DNA of 50,978 nt from Micromonospora craterilacus (GCF_003236315.1 NZ_POTY01000011.1:1-50978); one strand, 5' to 3'. Counted from the first letter of the stretch, positions 38,573 to 49,069 are shown. Translations and numbers: made by a program. The notes: generated by a model from the sequence alone, not told the origin.

Positions 38573-39762
38573 CCGTACGCAAGACCACTCCGCTGCCGAT
38601 CGACCTGGACTACCTGCGCCAGGTGCTGGTCGAGCTGCTGGACATCCCGAGCCCGTCCGGGCGCACCGACCACGTGCAGCAGTACGTGGGCGAGCGGCTC
38701 TCCGCGCTCGGCATCCCGTCCACGCTGACCCGTCGGGGCGCGCTCAGCGCCTGCCTGCCCGGCCCTCGGGAGACCGGGGCGGACCGGGCGATCGTGGTGC
38801 ACACCGACACCATCGGCGGGATGGTCAAGCGGCTGAAGGAGAACGGCCGGCTGGAGCTGAAGCCGATCGGTACGCACAGCGCCCGGTTCGCCGAGGGGGC
38901 CCACGTACGGATCTTCACCGATGACCTGGAGCGAGTGATCACCGGCCAGGTGCTGCCGCTCAAGGCCAGCGGGCACCGCTACAACGAGGGGGTCGATCTC
39001 CAGGGCATCGGCTGGGAGCAGGTCGAGGTACGCGTCGACGAGCCGGTGGACGACATCGCCGGCCTGCGGGCGCTCGGCATCGACGCGGGCGACTTCGTGG
39101 CGTTCCTGCCCAACCCGACGGTCACGCCCAGCGGGTACGTCAAGTCCCGGCACCTGGACGACAAGGCCGGGGTGGCCGCGGTGCTCGCCGCGATGAAGGC
39201 GATGGTCGACGCGGGGGTGAAGCCGGTGGTCACCGCGCACCTGCTGGTCACCGTGACCGAGGAGATCGGCCACGGCGCGTCGCACGGTCTCGACCCGGAC
39301 GTCGCCGAGATCGTCTCGGTGGACGCGGCGGTGGTCGCGCCCGGGCAGCAGTCCCGGGAGCATGCCGCCACCCTGGCGATGGGTGACGGGGTGGGGCCGT
39401 TCGACTACCACCTCACCCGGAACCTGGCGGCGATCGCCCGCGAGCACGACGTGGACCTGGTCCGGGACGTCTTCGACTACTACCGCTCGGACGTGGCGGC
39501 GGCGGTGGAGGCGGGGGCGCATGCCCGGGTGGCGCTGCTCGGCTTCGGCGTAGACGCCACCCACGGCCACGAGCGCACCCACCTCGACGGGCTGCGCCAC
39601 CTGGCCCAGTTGCTCTGCCTCTACCTACAGAGCGACCTGGTGTTCCCCGAGTGGGACGCCGAGCCGGAGGGCGACCTGGCCGACTTCCCGTCGCTGGCGG
39701 TCCAGCCGGCCAGCGCGGACGGCCCCCGGGAGGGCCCGATCGGTATCGCCCAGGCGTCCTGA
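38569..39762 (+). CDS. M42-family peptidase of the NAGGN osmoprotectant system
   Basis: This 397-aa protein is a dinuclear zinc aminopeptidase-like hydrolase of family M42, matching the third member of the NAGGN trio (TIGR03106). Visible ligands are VHTDTIGG (His and Asp), HLDDKAGVAAV (Asp), the catalytic TEEIGHGA and the C-terminal DATHGHERTHLDGL. Its role in the system is undetermined; it may recycle NAGGN or its precursor. It overlaps ngg by ATGA and is the last gene of the operon, followed by a terminator. The last 40 residues (EPEGDLADFPSLAV) are acidic and poorly structured. Confidence 0.9.
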   Translation: MTVRKTTPLPIDLDYLRQVLVELLDIPSPSGRTDHVQQYVGERLSALGIPSTLTRRGALSACLPGPRETGADRAIVVHTDTIGGMVKRLKENGRLELKPIGTHSARFAEGAHVRIFTDDLERVITGQVLPLKASGHRYNEGVDLQGIGWEQVEVRVDEPVDDIAGLRALGIDAGDFVAFLPNPTVTPSGYVKSRHLDDKAGVAAVLAAMKAMVDAGVKPVVTAHLLVTVTEEIGHGASHGLDPDVAEIVSVDAAVVAPGQQSREHAATLAMGDGVGPFDYHLTRNLAAIAREHDVDLVRDVFDYYRSDVAAAVEAGAHARVALLGFGVDATHGHERTHLDGLRHLAQLLCLYLQSDLVFPEWDAEPEGDLADFPSLAVQPASADGPREGPIGIAQAS

Positions 39763-39841
39763 CCGTCGCTCCCGTGCGCGCCGGGTCGGCCCCACCGCCG
39801 GCCCGGCGCGGCGGCGCACCGTCCGACGGGCTGCGGGCGGT

Positions 39842-39881
39842 GGCTGGCGGGGCGCCGGCCGGCAGCCGGCACCCCGCAGCC
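39842..39881. terminator. Terminator-like hairpin between M42 gene and alpha/beta hydrolase gene
   Basis: Arms 39847-39859 and 39865-39877 pair at 12 of 13 positions with a 5-nt loop, and GGCT (39842-39845) with AGCC (39878-39881) extends the stem past a one-base bulge. It lies between convergent gene ends (39762 and 39887) and serves either strand. Confidence 0.75.
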
Positions 39882-39886
39882 GACCC

Positions 39887-41596
39887 TTACCGGTCCGTCC
39901 CCTTCGCCTCGTTGAGGAGCGCGACGAGCGCCTCGGTCACGCGCAGCACTGCGTCCCGGGCCGCAGGGTCACCGGTGATCAGGGCATCCGCCTTGTCGGC
40001 CAGGTGCCCCAGCAGGACGATCGCGGGACGATCGCGGCCGTCGACACCCGCCCGCTCGGCAGGCCCGAGGCGGACCTCGAGCTGCGCCCCGACGCGCTCG
40101 GTGATCCGGCCGGCGGCGACGTACTCGCCGATGAGTTCGCGGATGTCGGAGTACCAGGCGGGGTCACGGGTGAACGCCCGCGGGAGGTAGCCGGCACGGA
40201 CGTTGGCCATGGTCACCGCCACGGTCTCGTCGACGTACGACGACACGGTCGGGTAGAGCGCGGCGAGCTGAGCGTCGGACAGCGGCACCGAGCTGCCGTC
40301 GAGGAAGCAGAAGCCCGGCCCGGTGTTGCTGCCGCTGTTGATCCGCAGCGGCACCTCGTGCTGGGCGAGCCGGATGCCGCCGAGCGCGAGCCCGAGTTCG
40401 TCACGGGCAACGGTGTTGCCCGTCATCTGGATCTTCGGCGCGATCGGCGGCTGCACGCCGTGGGCAATCCAGTTGGCGGTGTGGTCGTACACCGCGTTCT
40501 GCACCATGTGCTGCGGCACCCGCGACAGCGCCGGCAGCGCGCAGGTCTGCGGCTCACCCGGGTATCCGCCGGGGTAGCTGCCGATGTCCCGCTTCCGCAA
40601 CGGGCCGTAGTCGGTGATGAGCTTCCAGTCCCCGTGCGATGCGCCGGCCACCTCCCAGGAGCGGAGGACCGGCGAGTCGGCCTGCGCCCGGGCCGCCGCG
40701 GGAAGGATCCCGCTGGACACGTCCCCCTCGGAGTTGATCCGGAACACCGGGCGGGTGAGGTCGGTACGCAGGACCCCGCCGCCGCCGTGCAGGACGACCC
40801 CGTCGACGACGTTGGCCAGCGGCTGAACGCCGTTGTAGTAGTTCGCGAGGCGCCCGGCCGACTGCGAGTGACCGGTCGCGATCACGTACTGGGGCGACAG
40901 TCGGCCGAGCGGGGCGACGCCGGTCGGGCTGCGTACCGCCTTCACCGCCTGGCTGAAGATGTCGTACGAGAGGCTGTCGTCGTTGATCGTCCCGCCCACG
41001 GTGACGTCCAACGTGCCGTAGCGGGTCGGGCTCCAGGCCAGCAGGCCCGTCGGGGAGTGCAGCCCGGCCCGCTGGGCGGAGACGCCGACCCACGCGTACC
41101 CCTCCCGGATCAGGTGCTCGTGCGACTGGAACCAGTCGACCTCCTGGTCCCACTGGTTGCTGACGTTGTTCCACTCGGCGATCACCACGCCGTTGAACGC
41201 CTTGGGGGTGAGCGGCCGGCGGACCACGATCCGGGTGGCGTACGGGTGGTCGGCGCTGGTCACCACCGCCGTGTCGGTACCCCGCGTCGCGTAACGGGTC
41301 GCCGTGCCCGAGATGAAGAACTCCTGCTCGACGTAGCCGAGCGCGGCGAGGTTGAGGTCGGTCGCGAGGAACGGGTACCCACGGCTGGGATGCCCGACCT
41401 GGGAGGTCCGGGCGATCGGCCCGGCGACCACCGGGTCGGCGACGCGTTCACCGGTCGCAGTGGAGGGACGGGCTGCTCCCGGGCCGCGGTCGACGGCGGC
41501 GGCGGGCGGGGCGAGGGACACGGTCAACGTGCCGGCCAGGCCCAGTGCGAGCAGGAACCGAGGGGCATGTCGGCGGAACGTGGGCAGGACAGACAA
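39887..41596 (-). CDS. Secreted alpha/beta-hydrolase domain protein
   Basis: This 569-aa protein carries a Sec signal peptide (basic FRRHAPRF, hydrophobic 13-30, cleavage near PPAAA, residue 34) and an alpha/beta hydrolase of the large uncharacterised group PF20091. The nucleophile elbow GHSQSAG places the catalytic Ser at residue 244, followed by RLANYYNG. Other segments are DNNVS-like EWNNVSNQWDQEVDWFQSHEHL and ASHGDWKLITDY, which may hold the active-site Asp or His. Its substrate is unknown. The start is TTG at 41594-41596 with GAGGTG 6 nt upstream; there is no in-frame ATG before the signal. An operator-like dyad lies upstream. Confidence 0.85.
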   Translation of the reverse strand: MSVLPTFRRHAPRFLLALGLAGTLTVSLAPPAAAVDRGPGAARPSTATGERVADPVVAGPIARTSQVGHPSRGYPFLATDLNLAALGYVEQEFFISGTATRYATRGTDTAVVTSADHPYATRIVVRRPLTPKAFNGVVIAEWNNVSNQWDQEVDWFQSHEHLIREGYAWVGVSAQRAGLHSPTGLLAWSPTRYGTLDVTVGGTINDDSLSYDIFSQAVKAVRSPTGVAPLGRLSPQYVIATGHSQSAGRLANYYNGVQPLANVVDGVVLHGGGGVLRTDLTRPVFRINSEGDVSSGILPAAARAQADSPVLRSWEVAGASHGDWKLITDYGPLRKRDIGSYPGGYPGEPQTCALPALSRVPQHMVQNAVYDHTANWIAHGVQPPIAPKIQMTGNTVARDELGLALGGIRLAQHEVPLRINSGSNTGPGFCFLDGSSVPLSDAQLAALYPTVSSYVDETVAVTMANVRAGYLPRAFTRDPAWYSDIRELIGEYVAAGRITERVGAQLEVRLGPAERAGVDGRDRPAIVLLGHLADKADALITGDPAARDAVLRVTEALVALLNEAKGTDR

Positions 41597-41650
41597 GGTT
41601 CACCTCACGATGGGGAGCGACTGGTGAGACGTCTGTTGGCGGTGGGGAGG

Positions 41651-41680
41651 CCGTTACCGTTCTGCCGCACACCGTAACGG
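41651..41680. promoter_or_regulatory. Operator-like dyad upstream of the alpha/beta hydrolase gene
   Basis: CCGTTAC (41651-41657) and GTAACGG (41674-41680) are perfect 7-bp arms 16 bases apart. The right arm overlaps a minus-strand TACGGT (41671-41676), a possible -10 for the hydrolase gene, so a repressor binding here could block transcription. No -35 is clear. Confidence 0.4.
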
Positions 41681-41767
41681 TCGAATCAGGCGAAAGATAG
41701 GGCGCGAGCGTCGCATCTTTTGCTGATTCCTACGAAAGTCACCCATGGTGCCTGTGATCGAAATCCG

Positions 41768-41796
41768 TTGCCCGGCCGGGGCCGACTGGATAGCGT
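41768..41796 (+). promoter_or_regulatory. Promoter of the rnz leader
   Basis: TTGCCC (41768-41773) and TAGCGT (41791-41796) are separated by exactly 17 bp, a good match to the housekeeping sigma-factor pattern. Transcription should start near 41803, just before the strong ribosome site at 41807. This is the only promoter I see for rnz. Confidence 0.6.
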
Positions 41797-41806
41797 GGCG
41801 GTACAC

Positions 41807-41823
41807 GGGAAAGGAGGTGGTCC
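41807..41823 (+). promoter_or_regulatory. Extended ribosome-binding site of a 12-codon leader ORF
   Basis: GAAAGGAGGTGGTCC (within 41807-41823) is complementary to the 3' end of 16S rRNA over about 15 bases, with one G:U pair in place of a Watson-Crick pair. Such a long match is rare and points to a real, strongly translated ORF just downstream. Confidence 0.6.
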
Positions 41824-41827
41824 AGAC

Positions 41828-41866
41828 TTGTATAGCAATCGGACTCGTGAGGTGGCTGTCCGCTAG
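41828..41866 (+). CDS. Leader peptide ORF, 12 aa
   Basis: A TTG at 41828, about 7 nt after the extended ribosome site, opens a 12-codon frame encoding [12 protein letters not shown] and ending in TAG at 41864-41866. The bases around the last three codons and stop (41856-41863) are exactly complementary to 41901-41908, so a ribosome terminating here would control downstream folding. I do not know a named family. It could be a regulatory upstream ORF rather than a functional peptide. rnz begins 206 bases later. Confidence 0.5.
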   Translation: MYSNRTREVAVR

Positions 41867-42022
41867 CCGCTGTCCTCGACAGTGATCCGACCCTGCGGGG
41901 GCGGACAGTAAGAATCGTCGAGACCGTGTGGCAGCGGTGCGGCGAAACCACGACAGCCACCCGACCCCCGGGGTGCCGGCCCAGTCCAGTCGGCCCGCGT
42001 CAGCGCGGAAGCCCCGGGGGTC
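41856..42022 (+). promoter_or_regulatory. Attenuator-like folded leader of rnz
   Basis: Alternative stems are visible: CTGTCCGC (41856-41863) with GCGGACAG (41901-41908), competing with the small hairpin CTGTC-CTC-GACAG (41870-41882) and with CTCGAC (41875-41880) against GTCGAG (41917-41922). A later stem of 11 perfect bp (41963-41973 with 42012-42022) encloses a nested 5-bp hairpin, leaving the ribosome site at 42063 free or not. The layout of leader ORF followed by competing hairpins resembles an attenuator, but no known riboswitch or RNA family is recognised. Confidence 0.45.
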
Positions 42023-42072
42023 GCTTCATGTCCGGCTACGCCGGACCGGCCGCGCCAGCCCTGGAGGTCGTT

Positions 42073-43002
42073 GTGTCCATGCGCGAGCTGGTGGTGCTCG
42101 GGACGGCCAGCCAGGCCCCCACCCGGGTCCGGAACCACAACGGGTACGTGCTGCGCTGGGACGACGAGGTGATCCTCTTCGACCCGGGCGAGGGCAGCCA
42201 GCGGCAACTGCTGCACACCACGGTCACCGCCACCGACCTGACCCGGATCTGCGTCACCCACTTCCACGGCGACCACTGCCTCGGCCTGCCCGGCATCATC
42301 CAGCGGCTGTCCCTGGACCGGGTGCCGCACCCGGTGCCGGTGCACTTCCCCGCCGCCGGTGCGGACTACTTCACCCGACTTCGGCACGCCAGCTCCTTCC
42401 ACGAGACCGCCGAGCTGGCCGTGGCGCCGATCGAGGCGGACGGGCAGCGGATCGCGCTGCGCTGCGGCACGCTGGAGGCTCGCCGGCTTCGGCACCCGAT
42501 CGACACGTACGGCTATCGGCTGGTGGAACCGGACGGGTGCCGGATGCTGCCGGAGAAGCTGGCCGCGTACGGCATCGCCGGGCCGGCGGTCGGCGAGTTG
42601 CAGCGCGTCGGCCACCTCGACCTCGGCGGGCGCCGGGTCACCCGGGAGGAGGTGAGCGTGCACCGGCCGGGGCAACGATTCGCCTTCGTGATGGACACCG
42701 GCCTCTGCGACGGGGTGTACGCGCTGGCCGAGCACGCCGACCTGCTGGTGATCGAGGCGACCTTCCTGGAGTCGGAGGCCGCGCTCGCCGCCGAGGTCGG
42801 GCACCTGACGGCCGGCCAGGCCGCCCGGGTGGCGGCCGAGTCGGGGGTACGCCGGCTCGTGCTCACCCACTTCTCCCAGCGGTACGCCGACCCGGCCCGG
42901 TTCGCCGAGGAGGCCCGCCGGCACTTCGACGGCGAACTGGTGATCGCCGAGGACCTGACCACGGTGCAGGTCCCGCCCCGGCGGGTACCCTCGGCCGGGT
43001 GA
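42073..43002 (+). CDS. rnz: Ribonuclease Z
   Basis: RNase Z is the zinc endonuclease that cuts the 3' trailer of tRNA precursors. The 309-aa protein is a metallo-beta-lactamase fold: the signature [13 protein letters not shown] with His63, His65, Asp67 and His68, plus [16 protein letters not shown] at the N-terminus, FVMDTGL and LTHFSQRY at the metal-binding C-terminus. I chose the GTG at 42073 because GGAGG sits 5 nt upstream; the ATG six bases later would be 11 nt from it. The long frame up to 41926 is upstream leader. It is overlapped at its stop by the GNAT gene (GTGA). Confidence 0.93.
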   Translation: MSMRELVVLGTASQAPTRVRNHNGYVLRWDDEVILFDPGEGSQRQLLHTTVTATDLTRICVTHFHGDHCLGLPGIIQRLSLDRVPHPVPVHFPAAGADYFTRLRHASSFHETAELAVAPIEADGQRIALRCGTLEARRLRHPIDTYGYRLVEPDGCRMLPEKLAAYGIAGPAVGELQRVGHLDLGGRRVTREEVSVHRPGQRFAFVMDTGLCDGVYALAEHADLLVIEATFLESEAALAAEVGHLTAGQAARVAAESGVRRLVLTHFSQRYADPARFAEEARRHFDGELVIAEDLTTVQVPPRRVPSAG

Positions 43003-43508
43003 CCGTCACGCTGCGTTCCGCGACCGCCGGCGACCTGATGGCGGTGGGGCAGCTCCACCAGCGGTCCCGGGTCGCCGCGTACTCGTCGTTCCTGCCGCCG
43101 GAGGCGCTGGCCAACCCGACCCCGGAGGCCATGGGCGCCTACTGGGCGGAGCGGTGGTCCTGGGAGCGCGACAGCCATCGGATGATCCTGGCCGTGCGGG
43201 GCGACGCCCTGGCCGGGTTCAGCTACCTCGGCCCGGACGACGAGGACGAACCGGACACTGGGCTGCTCTGCGCTATTCACCTGGCCCCGGCCGAGCGCGG
43301 TCGGGGCATCGGCCGGGCACTGATGGTCGACGCGCTGGCCGCCATGCGGGCGCGAGGCTGGCGTCGCGCGGCGCTCTGGGTACTGCGCGAGAACAACGTC
43401 GCCCGCGGCTTCTACGAGCGCGGCGGCTGGTCGCCGACCGGCGTGGAACGTGTCGACGTGATCGGCACCGCGCAGACTCCGCAACTGCGCTACGCCCGCC
43501 CGCTCTGA
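42999..43508 (+). CDS. GNAT-family N-acetyltransferase
   Basis: This 169-aa acetyltransferase uses acetyl-CoA and an unknown amine substrate. It shows the GNAT fold with the acetyl-CoA pyrophosphate loop [24 protein letters not shown] (about residues 93-116) and the C-terminal motif [17 protein letters not shown]. Its GTG overlaps the rnz stop by four bases (42999-43002), so it is translated as the second gene of the rnz operon. GNAT genes with a closely coupled rnz are not a classical pair, so the association may be incidental. A run of hairpins and a terminator follow. Confidence 0.9.
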   Translation: MTVTLRSATAGDLMAVGQLHQRSRVAAYSSFLPPEALANPTPEAMGAYWAERWSWERDSHRMILAVRGDALAGFSYLGPDDEDEPDTGLLCAIHLAPAERGRGIGRALMVDALAAMRARGWRRAALWVLRENNVARGFYERGGWSPTGVERVDVIGTAQTPQLRYARPL

Positions 43509-43524
43509 CCCGCCCGGCGCGCAT

Positions 43525-43611
43525 TGGATCCGGAATCATGCTCAATCCGGGATCCAGTGGCTTCCTCCGCCCGCTGATGCCACTCGATCCGAGATCGAGC
43601 GTGATCATCAC
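43525..43611. repeat. Cluster of short inverted repeats
   Basis: Three dyads lie in a row: TGGATCC/GGATCCA (43525-43531 and 43550-43556), CTCGATC/GATCGAG (43583-43589 and 43593-43599), and GTGAT/ATCAC (43601-43605 and 43607-43611). With the terminator at 43682 they make the 221-bp region between the convergent GNAT and xylanase genes almost wholly palindromic, like the scattered intergenic palindromes of Micromonosporaceae. Confidence 0.55.
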
Positions 43612-43681
43612 AAGGTTCGCGGGATGGGCGGACAGTTTGCCGCGCTGGTGCGCGCACTGTGCGTCGAGGCCCCTTGTCGCG

Positions 43682-43719
43682 AGAGTAGGGATGCCGGACG
43701 AGGCCGGCATCCCTACTCT
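43682..43719. terminator. Bidirectional terminator hairpin
   Basis: A perfect 16-bp stem (43682-43697 and 43704-43719) with a 6-nt loop, AT-richer than usual, lies between the GNAT gene and the xylanase end 10 bases further. Confidence 0.9.
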
Positions 43720-43729
43720 GCGGGTCCGG

Positions 43730-44836
<1,107 letters not shown>

Positions 44837-44939
44837 CTACGCGGTGGTGGTGGGACCGGTCGTCCTTTCCGGCACGACCGGAGGAATGGGTCGCGGTGGG
44901 GTGGCCATCGAGCAGTTATCGAGCTGCTTCGATGGCGAC

Positions 44940-44969
44940 AGTATTGGTCCGACCCAGTCGCACTGTCAA
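44940..44969 (-). promoter_or_regulatory. Promoter of the xylanase gene
   Basis: On the minus strand a perfect -35 TTGACA (44964-44969) and a -10 AATACT (44940-44945) are 18 bp apart. The start point would be near 44933, about 200 nt upstream of the ATG. Confidence 0.6.
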
Positions 44970-44972
44970 CAA

Positions 44973-44993
44973 CTTCCGGAAACTCCACGGAAG
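44973..44993. promoter_or_regulatory. Operator candidate next to the xylanase -35
   Basis: CTTCCG (44973-44978) and CGGAAG (44988-44993) form a 6-bp dyad, and TTCCGGAA (44974-44981) is itself palindromic. It lies three bases upstream of the -35, a place suited to a regulator. Confidence 0.4.
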
Positions 44994-45123
44994 CCTGGTC
45001 GTAACAACCGGCCGCCGCTTATTGTCGTCAAGCCTGGCTATTTGGCCACGTCTGCCTGACGAATCCTCGGGCGCGGGTCATCGGAGTCCGGGTTGAGGTA
45101 ACCAAGATCCCGAGCAGGAAACA

Positions 45124-45136
45124 CCGAAAGTTTCGG
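45124..45136. promoter_or_regulatory. Palindrome resembling the xylanase regulatory element
   Basis: CCGAAAGTTTCGG is a perfect odd palindrome. It resembles the GAAA-N-TTTC type element reported upstream of Streptomyces xylanase genes. It is about 160 bp above the promoter, so its role is uncertain. Confidence 0.4.
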
Positions 45137-45225
45137 AGGCTTCCGGCGCACCGATGGTGCACCACGCGCACCGCCGATGCACCACGGCGTGACGGCGTGG
45201 CCCGACCCGGCGGGGATGCAGACGA

Positions 45226-45255
45226 CGACGGCCGGGCGAGGTCGCCCGGCCGTCG
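45226..45255 (-). terminator. Terminator hairpin after cbs
   Basis: A perfect 14-bp stem (45226-45239 and 45242-45255) with a minimal loop lies 10 bases past the cbs stop on the minus strand. Confidence 0.85.
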
Positions 45256-45264
45256 CTCGGTAGG

Positions 45265-46635
<1,371 letters not shown>

Positions 46636-46720
46636 CGCGTTGTGCCCTTCTCCTCCGGCGCCGGCGCCGCAGGCCGGGGCGGGTGATTCCGTGAAATTCC
46701 CGCGCCCAGGGTACGTCGGG

Positions 46721-47077
46721 TCAGGGCACCACGTGGCCGGGGATCACGGAGCTGCGACGTGCCTCCCACTCCAGGAACCGTTCGGTCTCGGCGAGCACCG
46801 CGCCGGCCAGCCAGGTGACCATCACCGCGTCGTCGATCAGCCCGAACACGGTGAGGAACATTTCCGGGACCGCGTCGATCGGGGAGACGATGTACGCCGT
46901 CGCCGCCGTCATCATGGCCAGCCGGAGGCCGCCGTCGTACTGCCCTCGGGCGGTGGCCGCGATCATCCGGGGCAGCGCGCCGACCCGCTTGCCGATCGTC
47001 GGGCCGCCGCGGGCACCGGCCGTCAGCGCCCGCGCCAGCGCCACGAACGCCGCACCCCGCTTCAACGTCTTAGCCAT
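46721..47077 (-). CDS. DUF1232 (YkvA-like) membrane protein
   Basis: This 118-aa protein has the DUF1232 hallmark AYIVSPIDAVPEMFLTVFGLIDDAVMV (about residues 60-86) within two predicted membrane-associated helices, plus an N-terminal basic segment MAKTLKRGAAF. Its function is not known; members are small membrane proteins. The ATG at 47077 has GAGAGGAG 7 nt upstream; the frame runs to 47161 without a site. It lies upstream of cbs by 85 bp and is divergent from the SGNH pair. Confidence 0.85.
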   Translation of the reverse strand: MAKTLKRGAAFVALARALTAGARGGPTIGKRVGALPRMIAATARGQYDGGLRLAMMTAATAYIVSPIDAVPEMFLTVFGLIDDAVMVTWLAGAVLAETERFLEWEARRSSVIPGHVVP

Positions 47078-47204
47078 CGTCGTGCTCCTCTCCACGTGCA
47101 GCGTGACGAACCGACGCAACACTGCCCATCCAAGTACCCAGAGCGGTCGTTTTCCAGGCACCGGGGTGCCGTCACGACGACAGCGGCCCGTCGGATTGGC
47201 GCGC

Positions 47205-47210
47205 TAGTGT
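47205..47210 (+). promoter_or_regulatory. -10 hexamer of the SGNH hydrolase pair
   Basis: TAGTGT ends 6 nt before the ATG at 47217, with no ribosome site between, suggesting a leaderless transcript. Confidence 0.5.
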
Positions 47211-47216
47211 CGCGGT

Positions 47217-48269
47217 ATGGGGGTGGCTGGTTCCGTCGTACCGGATCGTCCACGCTGGCAGCGCGCCTGGCGGGTGGCCCGCCTGGCGGCGATCGGCACG
47301 GGCGCCACCGTGGCGGCCGCAGCGGCGACCACGGGCGTGCTCCTCGGACAGGCCCGCCAGGCCCGGCGCATCATCCCGATGGCCGAGGCGCCGCCACCAC
47401 GATGCGACGGAGTCTACGGCGCGAAGTTTCCCGGCCCCGCGGTCACCATGGTCGTCCTCGGCGACTCCTCGGCCGCCGGGTACGGCGTGCACCGGCGCCG
47501 GGAGACACCCGGCGCGCTGCTGGCCACCGGCCTGTCCCGCCGGCTCCAGCGCCCCGTCCGGCTGCACCGCTTCGCCGTGGTGGGCGCCATCTCGGCCGGC
47601 CTCAGATTCCAGGTCGAGGCGGCCCTTGAGTGCGATCCCGACGTCGCGGTCATCCTGATCGGCGCCAACGACGTGACCAACCGCACCCCGCCCGCCCTGG
47701 CCATCCGCTACCTCGTCGAAGGGGTGCGCGCACTACGCGCGGCCGGCGCGGAGGTGGTCGTCGGCACCTGCCCCGACCTGGGCGCGATCCGCCCCATCCA
47801 GCCGCCGCTGCGGTGGCTGGCCCGCCGGTGGAGCCGGCAGCTCGCCGCCGCCCAGACCATCGCCGTCGTCTCGGCCGGTGGCTGGACGGTCTCCCTCGGC
47901 GACCTGCTCGGTCCACGGTTCGCCGCGGAGCCCGGGCGGATGTTCGCCTGGGACCGGTTCCACCCCTCGGCCGAGGGCTACGCCGCGGCCGCCGCCGCCC
48001 TGCTGCCCACGGTGCTGTCCGCCTTGGGGTACGGCGCCGAACGCAGGCCTACGCTCACGCGCGCGGAAGGCGTACGGTCGTTGCCGAAGGCCGCTCAGGA
48101 GGCGGCTCGGCACCCGGGGACGGAGGTCAGCGGTACGCGGGTCCGCGGCAGCGAGGGCGGTCCGGCCGGCCGCTGGGCACAGCTGCGCCGCCGGGGGCTC
48201 TTCGGTGTCGGCGCGGCGCCGCAGTCCGCCTCCGCCATCGACTCACCCGCAGTGGAGGGACTCACATGA
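47217..48269 (+). CDS. SGNH/GDSL hydrolase, membrane-anchored
   Basis: This 350-aa esterase/lipase-like protein has a TM or signal anchor at about residues 23-44 and then a GDSL fold: block I LGDSSAAGYG (nucleophile Ser84), block III GANDVTN and block V DRFHPS. A long hydrophilic, basic C-terminal extension of about 70 residues follows the domain. The acyl substrate is unknown; it probably acts outside the membrane. It is the first of two overlapping SGNH genes (ATGA at 48266-48269) and corresponds in position to Rv1075c in M. tuberculosis. Confidence 0.9.
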   Translation: MGVAGSVVPDRPRWQRAWRVARLAAIGTGATVAAAAATTGVLLGQARQARRIIPMAEAPPPRCDGVYGAKFPGPAVTMVVLGDSSAAGYGVHRRRETPGALLATGLSRRLQRPVRLHRFAVVGAISAGLRFQVEAALECDPDVAVILIGANDVTNRTPPALAIRYLVEGVRALRAAGAEVVVGTCPDLGAIRPIQPPLRWLARRWSRQLAAAQTIAVVSAGGWTVSLGDLLGPRFAAEPGRMFAWDRFHPSAEGYAAAAAALLPTVLSALGYGAERRPTLTRAEGVRSLPKAAQEAARHPGTEVSGTRVRGSEGGPAGRWAQLRRRGLFGVGAAPQSASAIDSPAVEGLT

Positions 48270-49069
48270 CCAGCCTGTCGCCTGGTGCCCGGGCCGCGGC
48301 GCGGTTGGCCCGCACCGCGGCGGTCTCCCTGCTCGCCGGCACGCTCGGCGGCGCGGCCGTGCTCGCCGGCCAGGCCGTGATGGCCCGCAACCGCCGGTAC
48401 GCCCAGCCCGAGCTGGGCCTCGCGCTGCGGGCAACCGTCGGCCGGGCCGACGCCCCGCCGGTGCGCCTGGTGCTGCTCGGCGATTCCTCCGCGCTCGGCG
48501 TCGGGGTGGACCGCCTCGGCGACACCATCGGCGGGCAACTGGCCGAGCTGCTCGCCGAGGGGCCGGCCGGGCGGCAGGTGCACCTGTCCAGCGTCGGTGT
48601 CTCCGGTTCCCGCTCCACCGACCTGGCCACTCAGGTGGCCCGGGCGTTGCTCGGCGAGCGGCCGGACGTGGCGGTCATCCTGGTCGGTGCGAACGACGCC
48701 ACCAGCCTGCGGCGGCCGGCCGATGCCGCCGCGTACCTCGGCGCGGCCGTGCACCGTTTGCGGCAGGCCGGCGTCGAGGTGGTGGTCGGCACCTGTCCGG
48801 ACCTCGGCGCGGTACGGGCGATCGCGCCGCCGCTGCGCCAGGTGGTCGGCTGGGTCGGTCGCCGGGTCGGTCGAGCCCAGACGAGCGCGGTGCTCGACGC
48901 CGGCGGGACAGTGGTCGACCTGGCCACCGAGACGGGCCCGGTGTTCCGGGCCGACGCCGGCACCTTCTGCCACGACGGCTACCACCCCTCGGCCGACGGC
49001 TACCGGGTCTGGGCCCACGCCCTGCTGCCGGCGGTGGCCGCCGCCGCAGCGGTCACCCCCCGACGCTGA
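48266..49069 (+). CDS. SGNH/GDSL hydrolase, second copy
   Basis: This 267-aa paralogue of the upstream gene has an N-terminal hydrophobic anchor (about 17-38) and the same GDSL fold: LGDSSALGVG (nucleophile Ser74), GANDATSLRRP and HDGYHPSADGY. Both copies keep the segment VVVGTCPDLGA...IAPPLR, so they arose by tandem duplication. GGAGGG lies 5-7 nt before the ATG, which overlaps the upstream stop. It lacks the long C-terminal tail of the first copy. The substrate is unknown. Confidence 0.92.
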   Translation: MTSLSPGARAAARLARTAAVSLLAGTLGGAAVLAGQAVMARNRRYAQPELGLALRATVGRADAPPVRLVLLGDSSALGVGVDRLGDTIGGQLAELLAEGPAGRQVHLSSVGVSGSRSTDLATQVARALLGERPDVAVILVGANDATSLRRPADAAAYLGAAVHRLRQAGVEVVVGTCPDLGAVRAIAPPLRQVVGWVGRRVGRAQTSAVLDAGGTVVDLATETGPVFRADAGTFCHDGYHPSADGYRVWAHALLPAVAAAAAVTPRR

